Source of the DNA: an uncultured Mailhella sp.
Lineage (GTDB): Bacteria; Desulfobacterota; Desulfovibrionia; Desulfovibrionales; Desulfovibrionaceae
Assembly: GCA_944324625.1 (NCBI GenBank)
Contig: CALUWZ010000008.1
Coordinates: 1-21,945 of the forward strand
Length of the DNA stretch: 21,945 nt
Direction of reading: 5' to 3'
The notes beneath the pieces were generated by a model. It saw only the letters and a list, made by a program, of their open reading frames with translations, made no database searches and had not been told where the DNA came from. Shown here in pieces: positions 1 through 7,449 of this stretch (its first letter is position 1; each line of letters opens with the position of its first letter). Made by a program: the position numbers and the translations under genes.

Positions 1-2549
1 TTGAGGTAGAGTTCCACGCAGGTATCAAGGGAATGGCCGATTTCGCCTGATTTGCGCAGGGGTTCGATGGCTTTGGTGATTTCTGAACGGACATTCAGAA
101 GGATTTCCCAGTTTTGGCGGGTTTCTTCGTTAAGGGCAAAATCCGCAGTATTGACTTCCTGTGTTGCAAAAATGGTTTTTGCTTCGGGTTTCAGGGCGTC
201 GGGAATGTAACGGTAGCTTTCTTCCGCCGTAAAGCTGAGCACGGGGGCCATGTCGCGCAGAAGAAGCATGAGAATATGGTAAATGGCGGTCTGTGCGGAG
301 CGTCTTTCTTTGCTTTCGGGGTGTGAGGAATAGAGTCTGTCTTTCAGCACGTCAAAATAGAAAGCGGAAAGTTCCGTTGCGCAGAGGCCGTGCAGGGTGT
401 GGTAAACCTTATGGAATTCAAAAGCGGCATAGGCTTCCTGAATTTTTGCGTGTGCCTGCAGAACCGTGTCGAGGGCATAGCGGTCAAGGCTTTCCATATC
501 TTTTACGGCAATCATGTTTTCCTTGGTCAGGTCAAAAATGCTGCCGAGCATATAGCGTATGGTATTGCGGATACGGCGGTATGCGTCAACAAGGCGGTTC
601 ATGATTTCGTCGGAAAAACGGATGTCTTCGCGGTAGTCCACGCTGGAAACCCAAAGGCGCAGCAGTTCGGCGCCGTTTTTGTCGATAACTTCCTGCGGAG
701 CAACGACGTTGCCGACGGATTTGGACATTTTTCTGCCTGCGCCGTCCACCACATAGCCGTGGGTCAGAACATTTCTGTAAGGAGCCTGTCCGCGCGTGCC
801 CATTGAGGCAAGCAGGGAAGAGTGGAACCAGCCGCGGTGCTGGTCGGAACCTTCCAGATAAAGGTCGGCAGGGAAACCGCCTTCGGGACGTTTTTCCATG
901 ACGGCGGCAAAGCTTGTGCCTGAGTCAAACCAAACGTCCAGAATATCTTTTTCCCGTTTGAAATGGCTGCCGCCGCAGTGGGGGCATTTGATGCCTTCGG
1001 GGATGATTTCGCTGTCTTCGGCTTCGTACCAGTAGTCGCAGCCCGTGGGGTGCTTGGCAAAGCGTTCGGCAATTTCGCGCATCCATTTGGGGTCCTGCCA
1101 TGCTTCGCCGCAGTCTTGGCAGAGCAGGGCAAGAATGGGCACTCCCCATGTTCTCTGACGGGAAATGCACCAGTCAGGACGCTGTTCGATCATGTTGTAA
1201 ATTCTGTCTTCGCCCCATGAAGGAATCCATTTTACGTCATTGCGGATGGCATTGAGGGCTTTTTGGCGCAGGTTGTTGGTGTCCATGGTGATGAACCATT
1301 GGGTGGTTGCGCGGAAAATGACGGGTTCTTTGCAGCGCCAGCAGTGCGGGTAGGAGTGGGAGATTTTTGCCTGTGCAAGCAGGTTGCCCACTTCTTCCAG
1401 TTTGGCAATGACATGGGGGTTGGCGTCGAAAACCATCATGCCTGCGAAAAATTCCACGGTGGGCAGAAAACGGCCAGCATTGTCAAGGGGAGAATAGGCT
1501 TCCAGTCCGTATTTGAGGCCTACTTCATAGTCTTCGCGGCCGTGGCCGGGAGCGGTGTGTACGCAGCCCGTGCCTGCATCGAGAGTAACGTGTTCGCCGA
1601 GAATGACGAGGGATTCACGGCTGTAGAAGGGGTGGCAGGCTTTGAGGTTTTCAAAAGCTTTGCCTTCTGCTTCGCCGAGGATTTTATATTCTTCCCAGCC
1701 GAAAATTTTTGCGCAGCCTTCCAGAAGTTCTTTGGCAAGCACGTACTGGGCGCCGTTTGCTTCCGCAAGAACATAGATAAATTCAGGGTGCAGGCAGACG
1801 GCAAGGTTGTCGGGCAGCGTCCATGGCGTGGTGGTCCAGATAACTACGTAGCTGCGGCTTGTGTCAGCTTCGGGGAAAATATTTTTCAGTCCTTCGTCCT
1901 TGAGCGGAAAACGCACGTAAACAGAGGGAGAAGTGTGGTCATCGTATTCGACTTCCGCTTCCGCAAGGGCGGTCTGGCAGGAATTGCACCAGTAAATAGG
2001 CTTTTTGGAGCGGTTCAGGTTGCCGTTTTCCGCAAAATTGGCAAGTTCGGCGGCGGTTACGGCTTCATAGCCGGGAGCCATGGACATGTACGGATCTTCC
2101 CATTTGCCGAGAACGCCGAGACGCTTAAACTCCTTGCGCTGAATGTCAAGGAATTTCTCTGCGTATTTGCGGCATGCTCTGCGGATGGACGCTTCGGACA
2201 TTTGGGCTTTCTTTTCGCCGAGTTCTTTTTCCACATTGCGCTCAATGGGCAGACCGTGGCAGTCCCAGCCGGGGATATAGGGCGTTTTGTAGCCTGCGAG
2301 GTTTTTTGATTTGATGACAATGTCTTTTAAAATTTTATTCAAAGCAGTGCCAAGGTGAATATGGCCGTTGGCGTACGGGGGACCGTCGTGCAGGCGGTAT
2401 GCGCCTTTTTGGCCGGATGCTTCCTGCATGGTTTCGTATACGTTATTTTGTTCCCAGAATTTGAGCATTTCAGGTTCTTTGTGAACCAAGTCGGCTTTCA
2501 TGGGATAGGATGTTTTGGGTAAATTCAATGTTTTTTTGTAGTCAGCCAT
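1..2549 (-). CDS. ileS: Isoleucyl-tRNA synthetase, C-terminus beyond window
   Basis: Class I aminoacyl-tRNA synthetase that charges tRNA-Ile in the cytoplasm. Reading from ATG at 2549, 849 codons are open to the left edge. The usual length is about 930 residues, so the last part of the anticodon-binding and C-terminal zinc region is outside the window. The HIGH-type signature is GHIHLG at residues 62-67, within a GPPYANG context. KMSKS is at 607-611 (717-731). The editing-domain stretch [11 protein letters not shown] and the [12 protein letters not shown] block are both present. A GGAGGC ribosome binding site (2559-2564) sits 9 bases before the ATG and fixes the start. The gene lies about 140 bp downstream of larC on the same strand. 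I saw no T-box or other leader in that gap and no frameshift. Identification is firm. Confidence 0.97.
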   Translation of the reverse strand, partial: MADYKKTLNLPKTSYPMKADLVHKEPEMLKFWEQNNVYETMQEASGQKGAYRLHDGPPYANGHIHLGTALNKILKDIVIKSKNLAGYKTPYIPGWDCHGLPIERNVEKELGEKKAQMSEASIRRACRKYAEKFLDIQRKEFKRLGVLGKWEDPYMSMAPGYEAVTAAELANFAENGNLNRSKKPIYWCNSCQTALAEAEVEYDDHTSPSVYVRFPLKDEGLKNIFPEADTSRSYVVIWTTTPWTLPDNLAVCLHPEFIYVLAEANGAQYVLAKELLEGCAKIFGWEEYKILGEAEGKAFENLKACHPFYSRESLVILGEHVTLDAGTGCVHTAPGHGREDYEVGLKYGLEAYSPLDNAGRFLPTVEFFAGMMVFDANPHVIAKLEEVGNLLAQAKISHSYPHCWRCKEPVIFRATTQWFITMDTNNLRQKALNAIRNDVKWIPSWGEDRIYNMIEQRPDWCISRQRTWGVPILALLCQDCGEAWQDPKWMREIAERFAKHPTGCDYWYEAEDSEIIPEGIKCPHCGGSHFKREKDILDVWFDSGTSFAAVMEKRPEGGFPADLYLEGSDQHRGWFHSSLLASMGTRGQAPYRNVLTHGYVVDGAGRKMSKSVGNVVAPQEVIDKNGAELLRLWVSSVDYREDIRFSDEIMNRLVDAYRRIRNTIRYMLGSIFDLTKENMIAVKDMESLDRYALDTVLQAHAKIQEAYAAFEFHKVYHTLHGLCATELSAFYFDVLKDRLYSSHPESKERRSAQTAIYHILMLLLRDMAPVLSFTAEESYRYIPDALKPEAKTIFATQEVNTADFALNEETRQNWEILLNVRSEITKAIEPLRKSGEIGHSLDTCVELYL

Positions 2550-2691
2550 TGTTTTTTTGCCTCCAATGCGGTAAACATTGTATTTTTGTCCATTCTTGAA
2601 AAATCGTCAAGCAAATAGCATGAATTTTTAAAAATTTTTTCTGTCAGCGCAAACTGTGCGGAACGGATTTTGTTTTTGTGCATTCATAAAA

Positions 2692-3543
2692 TTATTGGGC
2701 GCAAAAACTGCCGCCGAGGGCAAAAATACTGCCGTTGGGAGCGTTTTCAAAGGTTTTTCCGCCGTAGACAAGCACGGTTTTTTCTATGTTCATGCTCGGC
2801 CATGTTCCGAATTCTGCCCCAAGGCTTTTTAAAAGGGCAATGGCCGTGGGCGTAACGGTTTCGCCTTTGCCTTGGAACGCGCAGACGCTCACGCCTTCAA
2901 GCAGTCTGAGCACTGCTGGGGCAGGACTCGGGATAAGGCCGTGCCGGCATTCAATGACGCCGTCCGCAAGGGGCAGGGCGCCGCAGACAAAGCTGTCGGG
3001 GTCAAGTTCCGCAAAAAGCAGGCATGCCATGCAGATGTCCACGATGCTGTCCAACGCGCCCACCTCGTGAAAGGTGACTTCTTCGGTTTTTTTTCCGTGT
3101 ACCTGCGCTTCGGCTTCGGCAAGCAGGGTGAATGTTTTTTCGGCGAGTTCCTTGGCCTTTTGGGGCATGGCGCTTGCTTCGATTATGGTCAGGATATCAT
3201 TCAGCGTTCTGTGCGCATGTTCGTGCGGCAGGCTGACTTCGGCGTTTTTGCCCGCAATGTGATTGACGGACTTGTCCGTAATGGACAGGCAGTTTTCAAG
3301 GCTTGGCCGACGAAGGCTCTGCACTCGTTCGTTCATGGCAGCATTGTCAATATTCAAAAGACAGGCAAGGCCGCACAGGAGCATGTCGCCCGAAAGGCCG
3401 GACTGAGGCCGTATGCACAGAATTTTTTGTTCTTTTTGAAACTTTGGGCCGTGCCCGTGAATATGGTCACAGGCATGTTCGCGGCTGTGGGAGTGAAAAT
3501 GCGTGTGTTCGCCGCCGTGGCTGTGGGTATGGTCGTGTGACAT
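2692..3543 (-). CDS. larC: LarC-type nickel insertion protein, N-terminal domain only
   Basis: LarC is the CTP-dependent nickel insertase that completes the nickel-pincer nucleotide cofactor of lactate racemase (LarA) and related enzymes. Family marks visible: SGLSGDM near residues 48-54, HEHAHRTLNDI, VGALDSIVDI, and the SPAPAVLRLLEG segment followed by ETVTPTAIALLKSLG. The first 32 residues hold 12 histidines in HxHxH runs, a plausible nickel-binding leader. Full-length LarC is roughly 400 residues; this one stops at 283 with TAA, about where the second domain would begin. Only 142 bp separate the stop from ileS, so the C-terminal domain cannot follow here in any frame. In Lactiplantibacillus plantarum the two halves are joined by ribosomal frameshifting; nothing comparable is seen here. 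Lies 18 bp after larB, so co-transcribed. A separate gene for the second half elsewhere is possible. Confidence 0.85.
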   Translation of the reverse strand: MSHDHTHSHGGEHTHFHSHSREHACDHIHGHGPKFQKEQKILCIRPQSGLSGDMLLCGLACLLNIDNAAMNERVQSLRRPSLENCLSITDKSVNHIAGKNAEVSLPHEHAHRTLNDILTIIEASAMPQKAKELAEKTFTLLAEAEAQVHGKKTEEVTFHEVGALDSIVDICMACLLFAELDPDSFVCGALPLADGVIECRHGLIPSPAPAVLRLLEGVSVCAFQGKGETVTPTAIALLKSLGAEFGTWPSMNIEKTVLVYGGKTFENAPNGSIFALGGSFCAQ

Positions 3544-3561
3544 GGTTTTTCTCGGCAGGGT

Positions 3562-4233
3562 TTATAAAAACATATTTAAAATCCGCAGGGCGGAGCAGGC
3601 AGCACCAAATCCGTTGTCAATATTGAAAACGGAAATTCCCGAAGAACAGCTTGCCAGCATGGAGCAGAGAGCCGTTTCGCCTTGTTTGGCCATGCCGTAG
3701 CCCACAGACGTGGGTACTGCCAAAAGAGGCTGGCGGCACAGTCCTCCGAGAACGGAAACAAGGGCGGCGTCAAGTCCTGCCACGGCAATGACAATGTCGT
3801 GCTTTAAAATTTCGGGCAGGGCTTTTTGGATGCGCCAAAGGCCCGCAACGCCGCAGTCTTCAAACATGGTATGGGTGATGCCGAAATATTCCAAGGTCTT
3901 GGCGCATTCCCATGCCACGCAGGCATCGGCGCTTCCCGCGCTGACTACGGCAACTTTTTTCCCTGACCCGTGGGGGGCAAGGGGAAAAGCAAAAGCCGTT
4001 TTGGAAAGTTCGTGATAGCAGACGTTTTCCCTGATTTCTTTTGGAAACGCATAAAAAATTTCAGGCCGCAGACGGGTGAAAAGAATGCTTTTCTGTGTTT
4101 TTTTGCTGAATTTTTCAAGCAGGCTTCGGATAATTTCCGTGTCTTTGCCGTCGCAGAAAACCGCTTCGGGCATGCCGAGGCGTTCTTTTCTGTCATAATC
4201 AAACTGAACGTGGGAAACTGTTTCGGTATTCAT
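3562..4233 (-). CDS. larB: LarB, nickel-pincer cofactor carboxylase
   Basis: LarB (PurE-like fold) carboxylates and hydrolyses nicotinic acid adenine dinucleotide to the biscarboxylic acid mononucleotide precursor of the nickel-pincer cofactor. The 223-residue product shows the family opening DYDRKERLGMPEAVF, the central VVSAGSAD segment, GVAGLWRI, PTSVGYG, and the C-terminal NIDNGFGAA. Cys196 in the SCSSG motif sits where I recall the covalent-catalysis Cys of LarB. I chose ATG 4233; a GTG at 4278 would lie inside a terminator hairpin. No Shine-Dalgarno precedes the ATG, but a promoter-like pair places transcription start close to the ATG, so the message may be leaderless. Followed by larC after 18 bp. 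LarE and LarA are not in this window. The product is shorter at the N-terminus than many LarB proteins. Confidence 0.9.
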   Translation of the reverse strand: MNTETVSHVQFDYDRKERLGMPEAVFCDGKDTEIIRSLLEKFSKKTQKSILFTRLRPEIFYAFPKEIRENVCYHELSKTAFAFPLAPHGSGKKVAVVSAGSADACVAWECAKTLEYFGITHTMFEDCGVAGLWRIQKALPEILKHDIVIAVAGLDAALVSVLGGLCRQPLLAVPTSVGYGMAKQGETALCSMLASCSSGISVFNIDNGFGAACSALRILNMFL

Positions 4234-4239
4234 GGGCAG

Positions 4240-4268
4240 AATATAGAGGCATTTGGGCAGAAAGTAAA
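4240..4268 (-). promoter_or_regulatory. Candidate larBC promoter (leaderless)
   Basis: On the minus strand TTTACT (4268-4263) and TATATT (4245-4240) are spaced by 17 bp, matching the sigma-70 consensus at 4/6 and 5/6 positions. The larB ATG begins 6 bases after the -10 box, so transcription would start at or next to the A of the ATG. This agrees with the missing Shine-Dalgarno and with the terminator immediately upstream. Inference only. Confidence 0.45.
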
Positions 4269-4293
4269 GAAAAAGCACGGTTTCCCGTGCTTT
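4262..4293 (-). terminator. Terminator after the M20 amidohydrolase gene
   Basis: AAAGCACGG (4272-4280) pairs with CCGTGCTTT (4285-4293) around a 4-base loop. On the minus strand the hairpin is followed by a T-rich run. It lies about 85 bp past the amidohydrolase stop and separates that gene from larBC. The plus-strand side is also T-rich, so it could act in both directions. Confidence 0.75.
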
Positions 4294-4377
4294 ATTTTTA
4301 TTTGTTTCTTGCCGAAACGGTACGGCGGCAAAGCCCGTATCTGCGGCATGCTTTCGGGCTGCGCATGTTTTGTCGCA

Positions 4378-5607
4378 TTATGCGCAGACCAGTTTGCGTA
4401 TGGCCTTTTCATATACGAGGGCACCCTGATACAGGTCTTCGGCAAGGGCGTATTTTTCTTGGGTTTCCGGGTCAATTTGGTTGGCTACGAGCAAAAGGCC
4501 CGCAGGAACCGCAGTGCCCATGGGCGCCGCGTCAAAGGCGGTGCCGCAGTTCATTTCAAAGTATTCAAAGCCAAGTTCTTTTGCGGATTCTTTATAGGCA
4601 TTCTGTACAAGTTCGGACATTTTTACGCCGCCGCTCTTGGAAAGCGGCACAATTTCCGCTTCAATGCCGTTTTTTTCCGCCACGGCAAGGATGATTTCCT
4701 TGATTTTTTCGCTGATTGCGGGCAGGGCGGAGAGTTCCAGATTGCGGATGTCCACGGTGAAAATGCATTCATGGGGAACCACAATGGGGCTTCCGGGTTT
4801 GCAGGTGATCTGTCCTACGGTGAAGCGGGTGTTTTCGGGGAAAAATCCTGCGTCAATGACTTTATGGATTTCAGTATGGCATTCGATAAAGCTCATGACC
4901 GGGTCTTTTCTGTCTTTCATGGGCGTTGCGGCAAAAACGGATTCGCCGCGGTAGGTGACTTTGTAGCTGCGCATGGCGCTTATGGCCTTGACAACGCCAA
5001 GGGAAAAATTGTTTTTGGTCAGCCGGCGTTCCTGTTCCACGTGGGCTTCCAAATAGGCATGCACGGTTTGCGGGTCGATTTGCTGTTTTTCCAGTTTGTC
5101 GGGTTCAAGGCCGAAATCTTCCATCATTTTCCATGCCGTTGTTTCGTCGTTGGCAAGGGTTTTGAGTTCTTCGGGGCTGATAATGCCCGTGATCAGCTTG
5201 CTGCCGAGGCAGGTGGTGCCGAAGTTTGCGCCTTCTTCTTCCGCAAAGGCGATAAATTCAATGCTCCGGTCGGGCATAAAGCCTTCTTCGCGGAAAGAGC
5301 GCAGGGTTTCAAGGCCTGCCACAAGGCCGAAGGTTCCGTCATAGCGTGCGCCGTTTTTGACGGTATCAAGGTGGGAGCCGATGACAAGGCGGGGAAGGGC
5401 AGGATTTTTCCCTCTGTACAAAGCGTGCAGATTGCCTGCACCGTCGGCAATAAGGGAAATGCCCATGCGGGAAAATTCTTTTTCGAGCCATGACTGGGCA
5501 AGGCTTGCCGTGTGTGTCCATGAAAAGCGGGTTACGCCTTTTCCCTTGGTATCATTAAAAGAAACGGATAATTCTTCCAGTTGTGACAAAAAGCGGTTTT
5601 TATTCAT
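4378..5607 (-). CDS. Diverged M20 amidase/hydantoinase-carbamoylase family protein
   Basis: The 409-residue product has the length and overall order of the N-carbamoyl-L-amino-acid hydrolase / allantoate amidohydrolase family, cytoplasmic dimeric di-metal enzymes cleaving N-carbamoyl or ureido bonds. Visible metal-site marks: GSHLDTV (His79), ARYDGTFG (Asp90), AEEEGANFG (Glu124/125) and LEAHVEQ (His189). Other family marks are altered. The NHAGTTPM block reads VFAATPM (one residue shorter, His replaced by Phe225). SGAGHDA reads CGTAFDA (His replaced by Phe358). The late GISHxPxE metal-ligand motif is absent, replaced around 376-390 by NQIDPETQEKYALAE. The substrate is therefore uncertain and activity may differ from the family norm. 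Start supported by AGGGG about 8 bases before ATG 5607. A promoter lies upstream and a terminator downstream, so it seems monocistronic. The frame is intact, arguing against a decayed gene. Confidence 0.8.
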   Translation of the reverse strand: MNKNRFLSQLEELSVSFNDTKGKGVTRFSWTHTASLAQSWLEKEFSRMGISLIADGAGNLHALYRGKNPALPRLVIGSHLDTVKNGARYDGTFGLVAGLETLRSFREEGFMPDRSIEFIAFAEEEGANFGTTCLGSKLITGIISPEELKTLANDETTAWKMMEDFGLEPDKLEKQQIDPQTVHAYLEAHVEQERRLTKNNFSLGVVKAISAMRSYKVTYRGESVFAATPMKDRKDPVMSFIECHTEIHKVIDAGFFPENTRFTVGQITCKPGSPIVVPHECIFTVDIRNLELSALPAISEKIKEIILAVAEKNGIEAEIVPLSKSGGVKMSELVQNAYKESAKELGFEYFEMNCGTAFDAAPMGTAVPAGLLLVANQIDPETQEKYALAEDLYQGALVYEKAIRKLVCA

Positions 5608-5635
5608 ACATGTCCCCTATGTATTTGTTTGCGCA

Positions 5636-5664
5636 ACTCTAGCACGGGAACAAAACTTTTTCAA
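5636..5664 (-). promoter_or_regulatory. Promoter of the M20 amidohydrolase gene
   Basis: Minus-strand TTGAAA (5664-5659) and TAGAGT (5641-5636) are separated by 17 bp. The -10 box is about 28 bp before ATG 5607, leaving room for a short leader with the AGGGG ribosome binding site. Confidence 0.55.
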
Positions 5665-5750
5665 GTGCCGAAACGTTCTTTCTGTCCTGCAAGCGGATTG
5701 GTGCGGTATTATGGCAAAATCGGGAAAAGGAAAAAGACAGCGCCGCAGAA

Positions 5751-6470
5751 TCAGAAAAAGCCCCAGACAACCGCAATAATCACGGCAGGAAGAAAATTGG
5801 CAACGGGCAGATATTTTTCGCGGCTGCGGATAAGGTTGAGGCCTACGCAGAAAATAAGTACGGATCCCACATAGGACAGATTGCCGACGGACTGTTCAGG
5901 CAGGAAGTTTCCCGCAAAATATGCCAGCACAGTAACCGACCCCTGCAGAATCGCCACGGGTACGGCGGAAAATATGCAGCCTTTTCCTTGGGAAGCTGTC
6001 ATAATGGCAATGATTATGGCGTCGAGAAGGCCTTTTATGAGCAAAACGGAACAGTCGCCGCTTATGCCGTCCTGAATGGAGCCTATGATTGCCATGGCGC
6101 CTATGCTTACCGTGCAGGACGAAGTGACAAAGGCGCGGATAAAGCCGCTGTCGCTGTTGTTTTTGCTTTTTTGCTGCAGCCATGCGCCGAACGTGTTGAT
6201 TTTTTGTTCAAGGCCTGCAAGTTCGCCTGTGACGGTGCCGAGGGCAAGACTCACCACCAGCATGACCGCGCCTGTGGTTTTGAGCGTATTTTCTTCTATT
6301 ATGAGCATGTTTTCCAGTGTTCCGGCTATGCCGAAGAAAATGACGGCAATGCCTGTTATGCCCATGAGGGATTTCTGCAGGTTTTTGCTGAGCAGCTTTT
6401 TGCAGAGCAGGCCGAAAAGACCGCCGAAAACTATGCACAATACATTGAAGAGCGTACCGAATCCTATCAT
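5751..6470 (-). CDS. DUF554 family membrane protein
   Basis: The 239-residue product is strongly hydrophobic with about six to seven predicted membrane segments and matches the DUF554 family (YdfK/YqgA-like): it opens MIGFGTLFNVLCIVFGGLFG, has GITGIAVIFFGIAGTLEN, SSCTVSIGAMAIIGSIQDGISGD in the middle, and ends with SVGNLSYVGSVLIFCVGLNLI before a last helix. The family has no established biochemical function; an inner-membrane transporter role is often assumed. I chose ATG 6470 because the longer frame to 6575 would run through the tRNA terminator and adds a non-family sequence. No strong ribosome binding site precedes it. It lies downstream of tRNA-Leu on the same strand and could receive read-through transcription. 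Confidence 0.85.
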   Translation of the reverse strand: MIGFGTLFNVLCIVFGGLFGLLCKKLLSKNLQKSLMGITGIAVIFFGIAGTLENMLIIEENTLKTTGAVMLVVSLALGTVTGELAGLEQKINTFGAWLQQKSKNNSDSGFIRAFVTSSCTVSIGAMAIIGSIQDGISGDCSVLLIKGLLDAIIIAIMTASQGKGCIFSAVPVAILQGSVTVLAYFAGNFLPEQSVGNLSYVGSVLIFCVGLNLIRSREKYLPVANFLPAVIIAVVWGFF

Positions 6471-6534
6471 ATAAAAACCCAAAAACGCGAACGGCGAACA
6501 GAAAAAATTTCGGAAAGGACAGCTGAACGGATAC

Positions 6535-6557
6535 AAAAAAAGCGACGTAGCGTCGCT
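6535..6557 (-). terminator. Terminator after tRNA-Leu
   Basis: Perfect 7-bp stem AGCGACG (6541-6547) / CGTCGCT (6551-6557) with a 3-base loop, followed on the minus strand by seven T. It lies 40 bp past the 3' end of the tRNA and before the DUF554 gene. Confidence 0.85.
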
Positions 6558-6596
6558 TCTTTGTATTGTATGCACCTATAACTTTCTGTGTCAATG

Positions 6597-6685
6597 TGGT
6601 GCCCAGAGCGAGACTTGAACTCGCACGACTGTTTCCAGTCCAGGGATTTTAAGTCCCTTGCGTCTACCAATTCCGCCATCCGGGC
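6597..6685 (-). tRNA. tRNA-Leu (anticodon UAA)
   Basis: The minus strand folds as a type II tRNA. The acceptor stem GCCCGGA pairs with TCTGGGC, with one G-T pair. The D-arm contains the GGTAGAC segment. The anticodon arm GGGACTTAAAATCCC carries TAA. A long variable arm, GACTG/CAGTC, is typical of Leu and Ser isotypes. The T-arm has GTTCAAGTC. The discriminator base is A, as expected for leucine, and CCA is encoded (6597-6599). It has its own promoter and terminator. Confidence 0.97.
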
Positions 6686-6697
6686 CTGCACAGAGTG

Positions 6698-6726
6698 TTT
6701 ATATAAATATTTTTTTTCTTTGTCAA
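6698..6726 (-). promoter_or_regulatory. Promoter of tRNA-Leu
   Basis: Minus-strand TTGACA (6726-6721), 17-bp spacer, TATAAA (6703-6698): a near-consensus sigma-70 promoter about 13 bp before the mature tRNA 5' end, as usual for a stable RNA. The -35 box sits in the centre of a 21-bp palindrome (6713-6733). Confidence 0.85.
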
Positions 6727-6733
6727 AGAAAAA
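6713..6733. repeat. 21-bp perfect palindrome over tRNA-Leu -35 box
   Basis: Two 10-bp arms, TTTTTCTTTG and its reverse complement, flank a single T. The centre coincides with the TTGACA box of the tRNA-Leu promoter. A similar 17-bp palindrome overlies the -35 of the fetA promoter at 20132-20148. It may be an operator, or partly a by-product of the self-complementary TTGACAA core in AT-rich sequence. Confidence 0.6.
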
Positions 6734-6787
6734 TTTATCTGTGATGCTGCGCGGCTGCAGGCTGATTTGCGGCAGGCAAAGCCAATG

Positions 6788-6816
6788 TTGACAGCGGAAA
6801 AAATTAAAGATAGTTT
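6788..6816 (+). promoter_or_regulatory. Promoter of the peroxiredoxin gene
   Basis: TTGACA (6788-6793) is followed after 17 bp by TAGTTT (6811-6816). The start codon is 32 bp further on, with AAAGGAG in between. The -35 is a full consensus match, the -10 weaker. Confidence 0.6.
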
Positions 6817-6848
6817 AATCAGGAATAATTACTGATAAAGGAGTTCCT

Positions 6849-7439
6849 ATGAAGGTTCAGGACAAAGCTCCGCTGTTTGCGGCAAATGCATATCAAAACG
6901 GTTCGTTTACTACGGTTAATTTAGCTGATTATAAAGGAAAGTGGGTTGTGCTGTTTTTCTATCCGGGGGATTTTACCTTTGTCTGAGCAACGGAAATTTC
7001 AGCAGTTGCTGAAGCTTACAATAAATTCACTTCCCTGAATGCTGAAGTTCTGACCATAAGCACGGACAGCATGTTTGTGCATAAAGTGTGGGAAGAACAG
7101 GAACTTTCTAAAATTTCAAACATAAAAATGCCTTTTCCCATGATATCCGACTTGAATGGGGCAATAGGCAGAAAATATAATGTCTATGATGAAAATTTAA
7201 AATTAAATCTGCGGGGTACATTTATCATTGATCCTGAAGGCGTGATTCAGGCGGCTGAAATTATGTCTGCGGGTGCAGGGCGCAGCCTGCCGGAGATTAT
7301 TCGGAAAGTTCAGGCTGTTCAGCATGTTAAATGCACGAACGGCAGGGAAGTTACTCCTGTCAACTGGGAGCCGGGCAAACAGGTGCTTGAACCTTCACCC
7401 GAGCTTGCGGGCAATGTCTGGACTGTGTGGAAAAAATAA
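6849..7439 (+). CDS. prxU: Selenocysteine-containing peroxiredoxin (AhpC/Prx type), UGA at codon 46
   Basis: Thiol peroxidase of the AhpC/typical Prx family that reduces H2O2 and organic hydroperoxides in the cytoplasm. From ATG 6849 (AAAGGAG ribosome binding site 5 bases upstream) the frame is open for 196 residues except one TGA at 6984-6986. That codon falls exactly on the peroxidatic Cys of the family motif: the sequence reads [12 protein letters not shown] where relatives have FVCPTE. Homology is continuous on both sides: [21 protein letters not shown] upstream, and [31 protein letters not shown] (Arg122) downstream. A stem-loop follows the TGA at SECIS-like spacing. The normal C-terminal resolving Cys (VCP) is replaced by VTP (Thr169); the only Cys is Cys162. 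Sec peroxiredoxins (PrxU) are known, for example in Eubacterium acidaminophilum. The alternative, a nonsense mutation or sequencing error, is much less likely. SelABCD genes are not in this window. Confidence 0.9.
6984..7014 (+). promoter_or_regulatory. Sec UGA codon and SECIS-like stem-loop
   Basis: The in-frame TGA (6984-6986) is followed by TTTCAGC (6997-7003), loop AGTT (7004-7007) and GCTGAAG (7008-7014): six Watson-Crick pairs plus a G-T pair. The loop begins 18 bases after the TGA and contains a G-T dinucleotide, in line with bacterial SECIS elements, which lie within the coding sequence just after the UGA and are read by SelB. An alternative fold pairs AGCAAC (6986-6991) with GTTGCT (7005-7010). 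Confidence 0.7.
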
Positions 7440-7449
7440 AAAAAGCAGA

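Noticed and set aside
1263..2309. A 348-codon open frame opposite ileS.
   Set aside because: Same Phe/Ala/Gly-rich antisense composition, with ileS homology continuous on the other strand.
2550..2691. LarC second half reached by ribosomal frameshift, as in Lactiplantibacillus plantarum.
   Set aside because: Only 142 bp are available before ileS and no frame encodes anything like the LarC C-terminal domain.
3970..5493. A 507-codon open frame on the plus strand opposite the M20 gene and larB.
   Set aside because: It is antisense to two genes with clear family motifs, has low-complexity Phe/Gly/Ala-rich content and resembles nothing. It is a shadow of GC-biased codon positions.
6984..6986. TGA as a nonsense mutation or sequencing error.
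   Set aside because: It coincides exactly with the catalytic Cys codon, the rest of the gene is intact, and a SECIS-like hairpin follows. Kept as the alternative to be excluded by selABCD search.
7071..7439. A stand-alone 122-residue protein starting inside the peroxiredoxin.
   Set aside because: It is the C-terminal two thirds of the peroxiredoxin, has no ribosome binding site, and the upstream frame matches the family up to and across the TGA.
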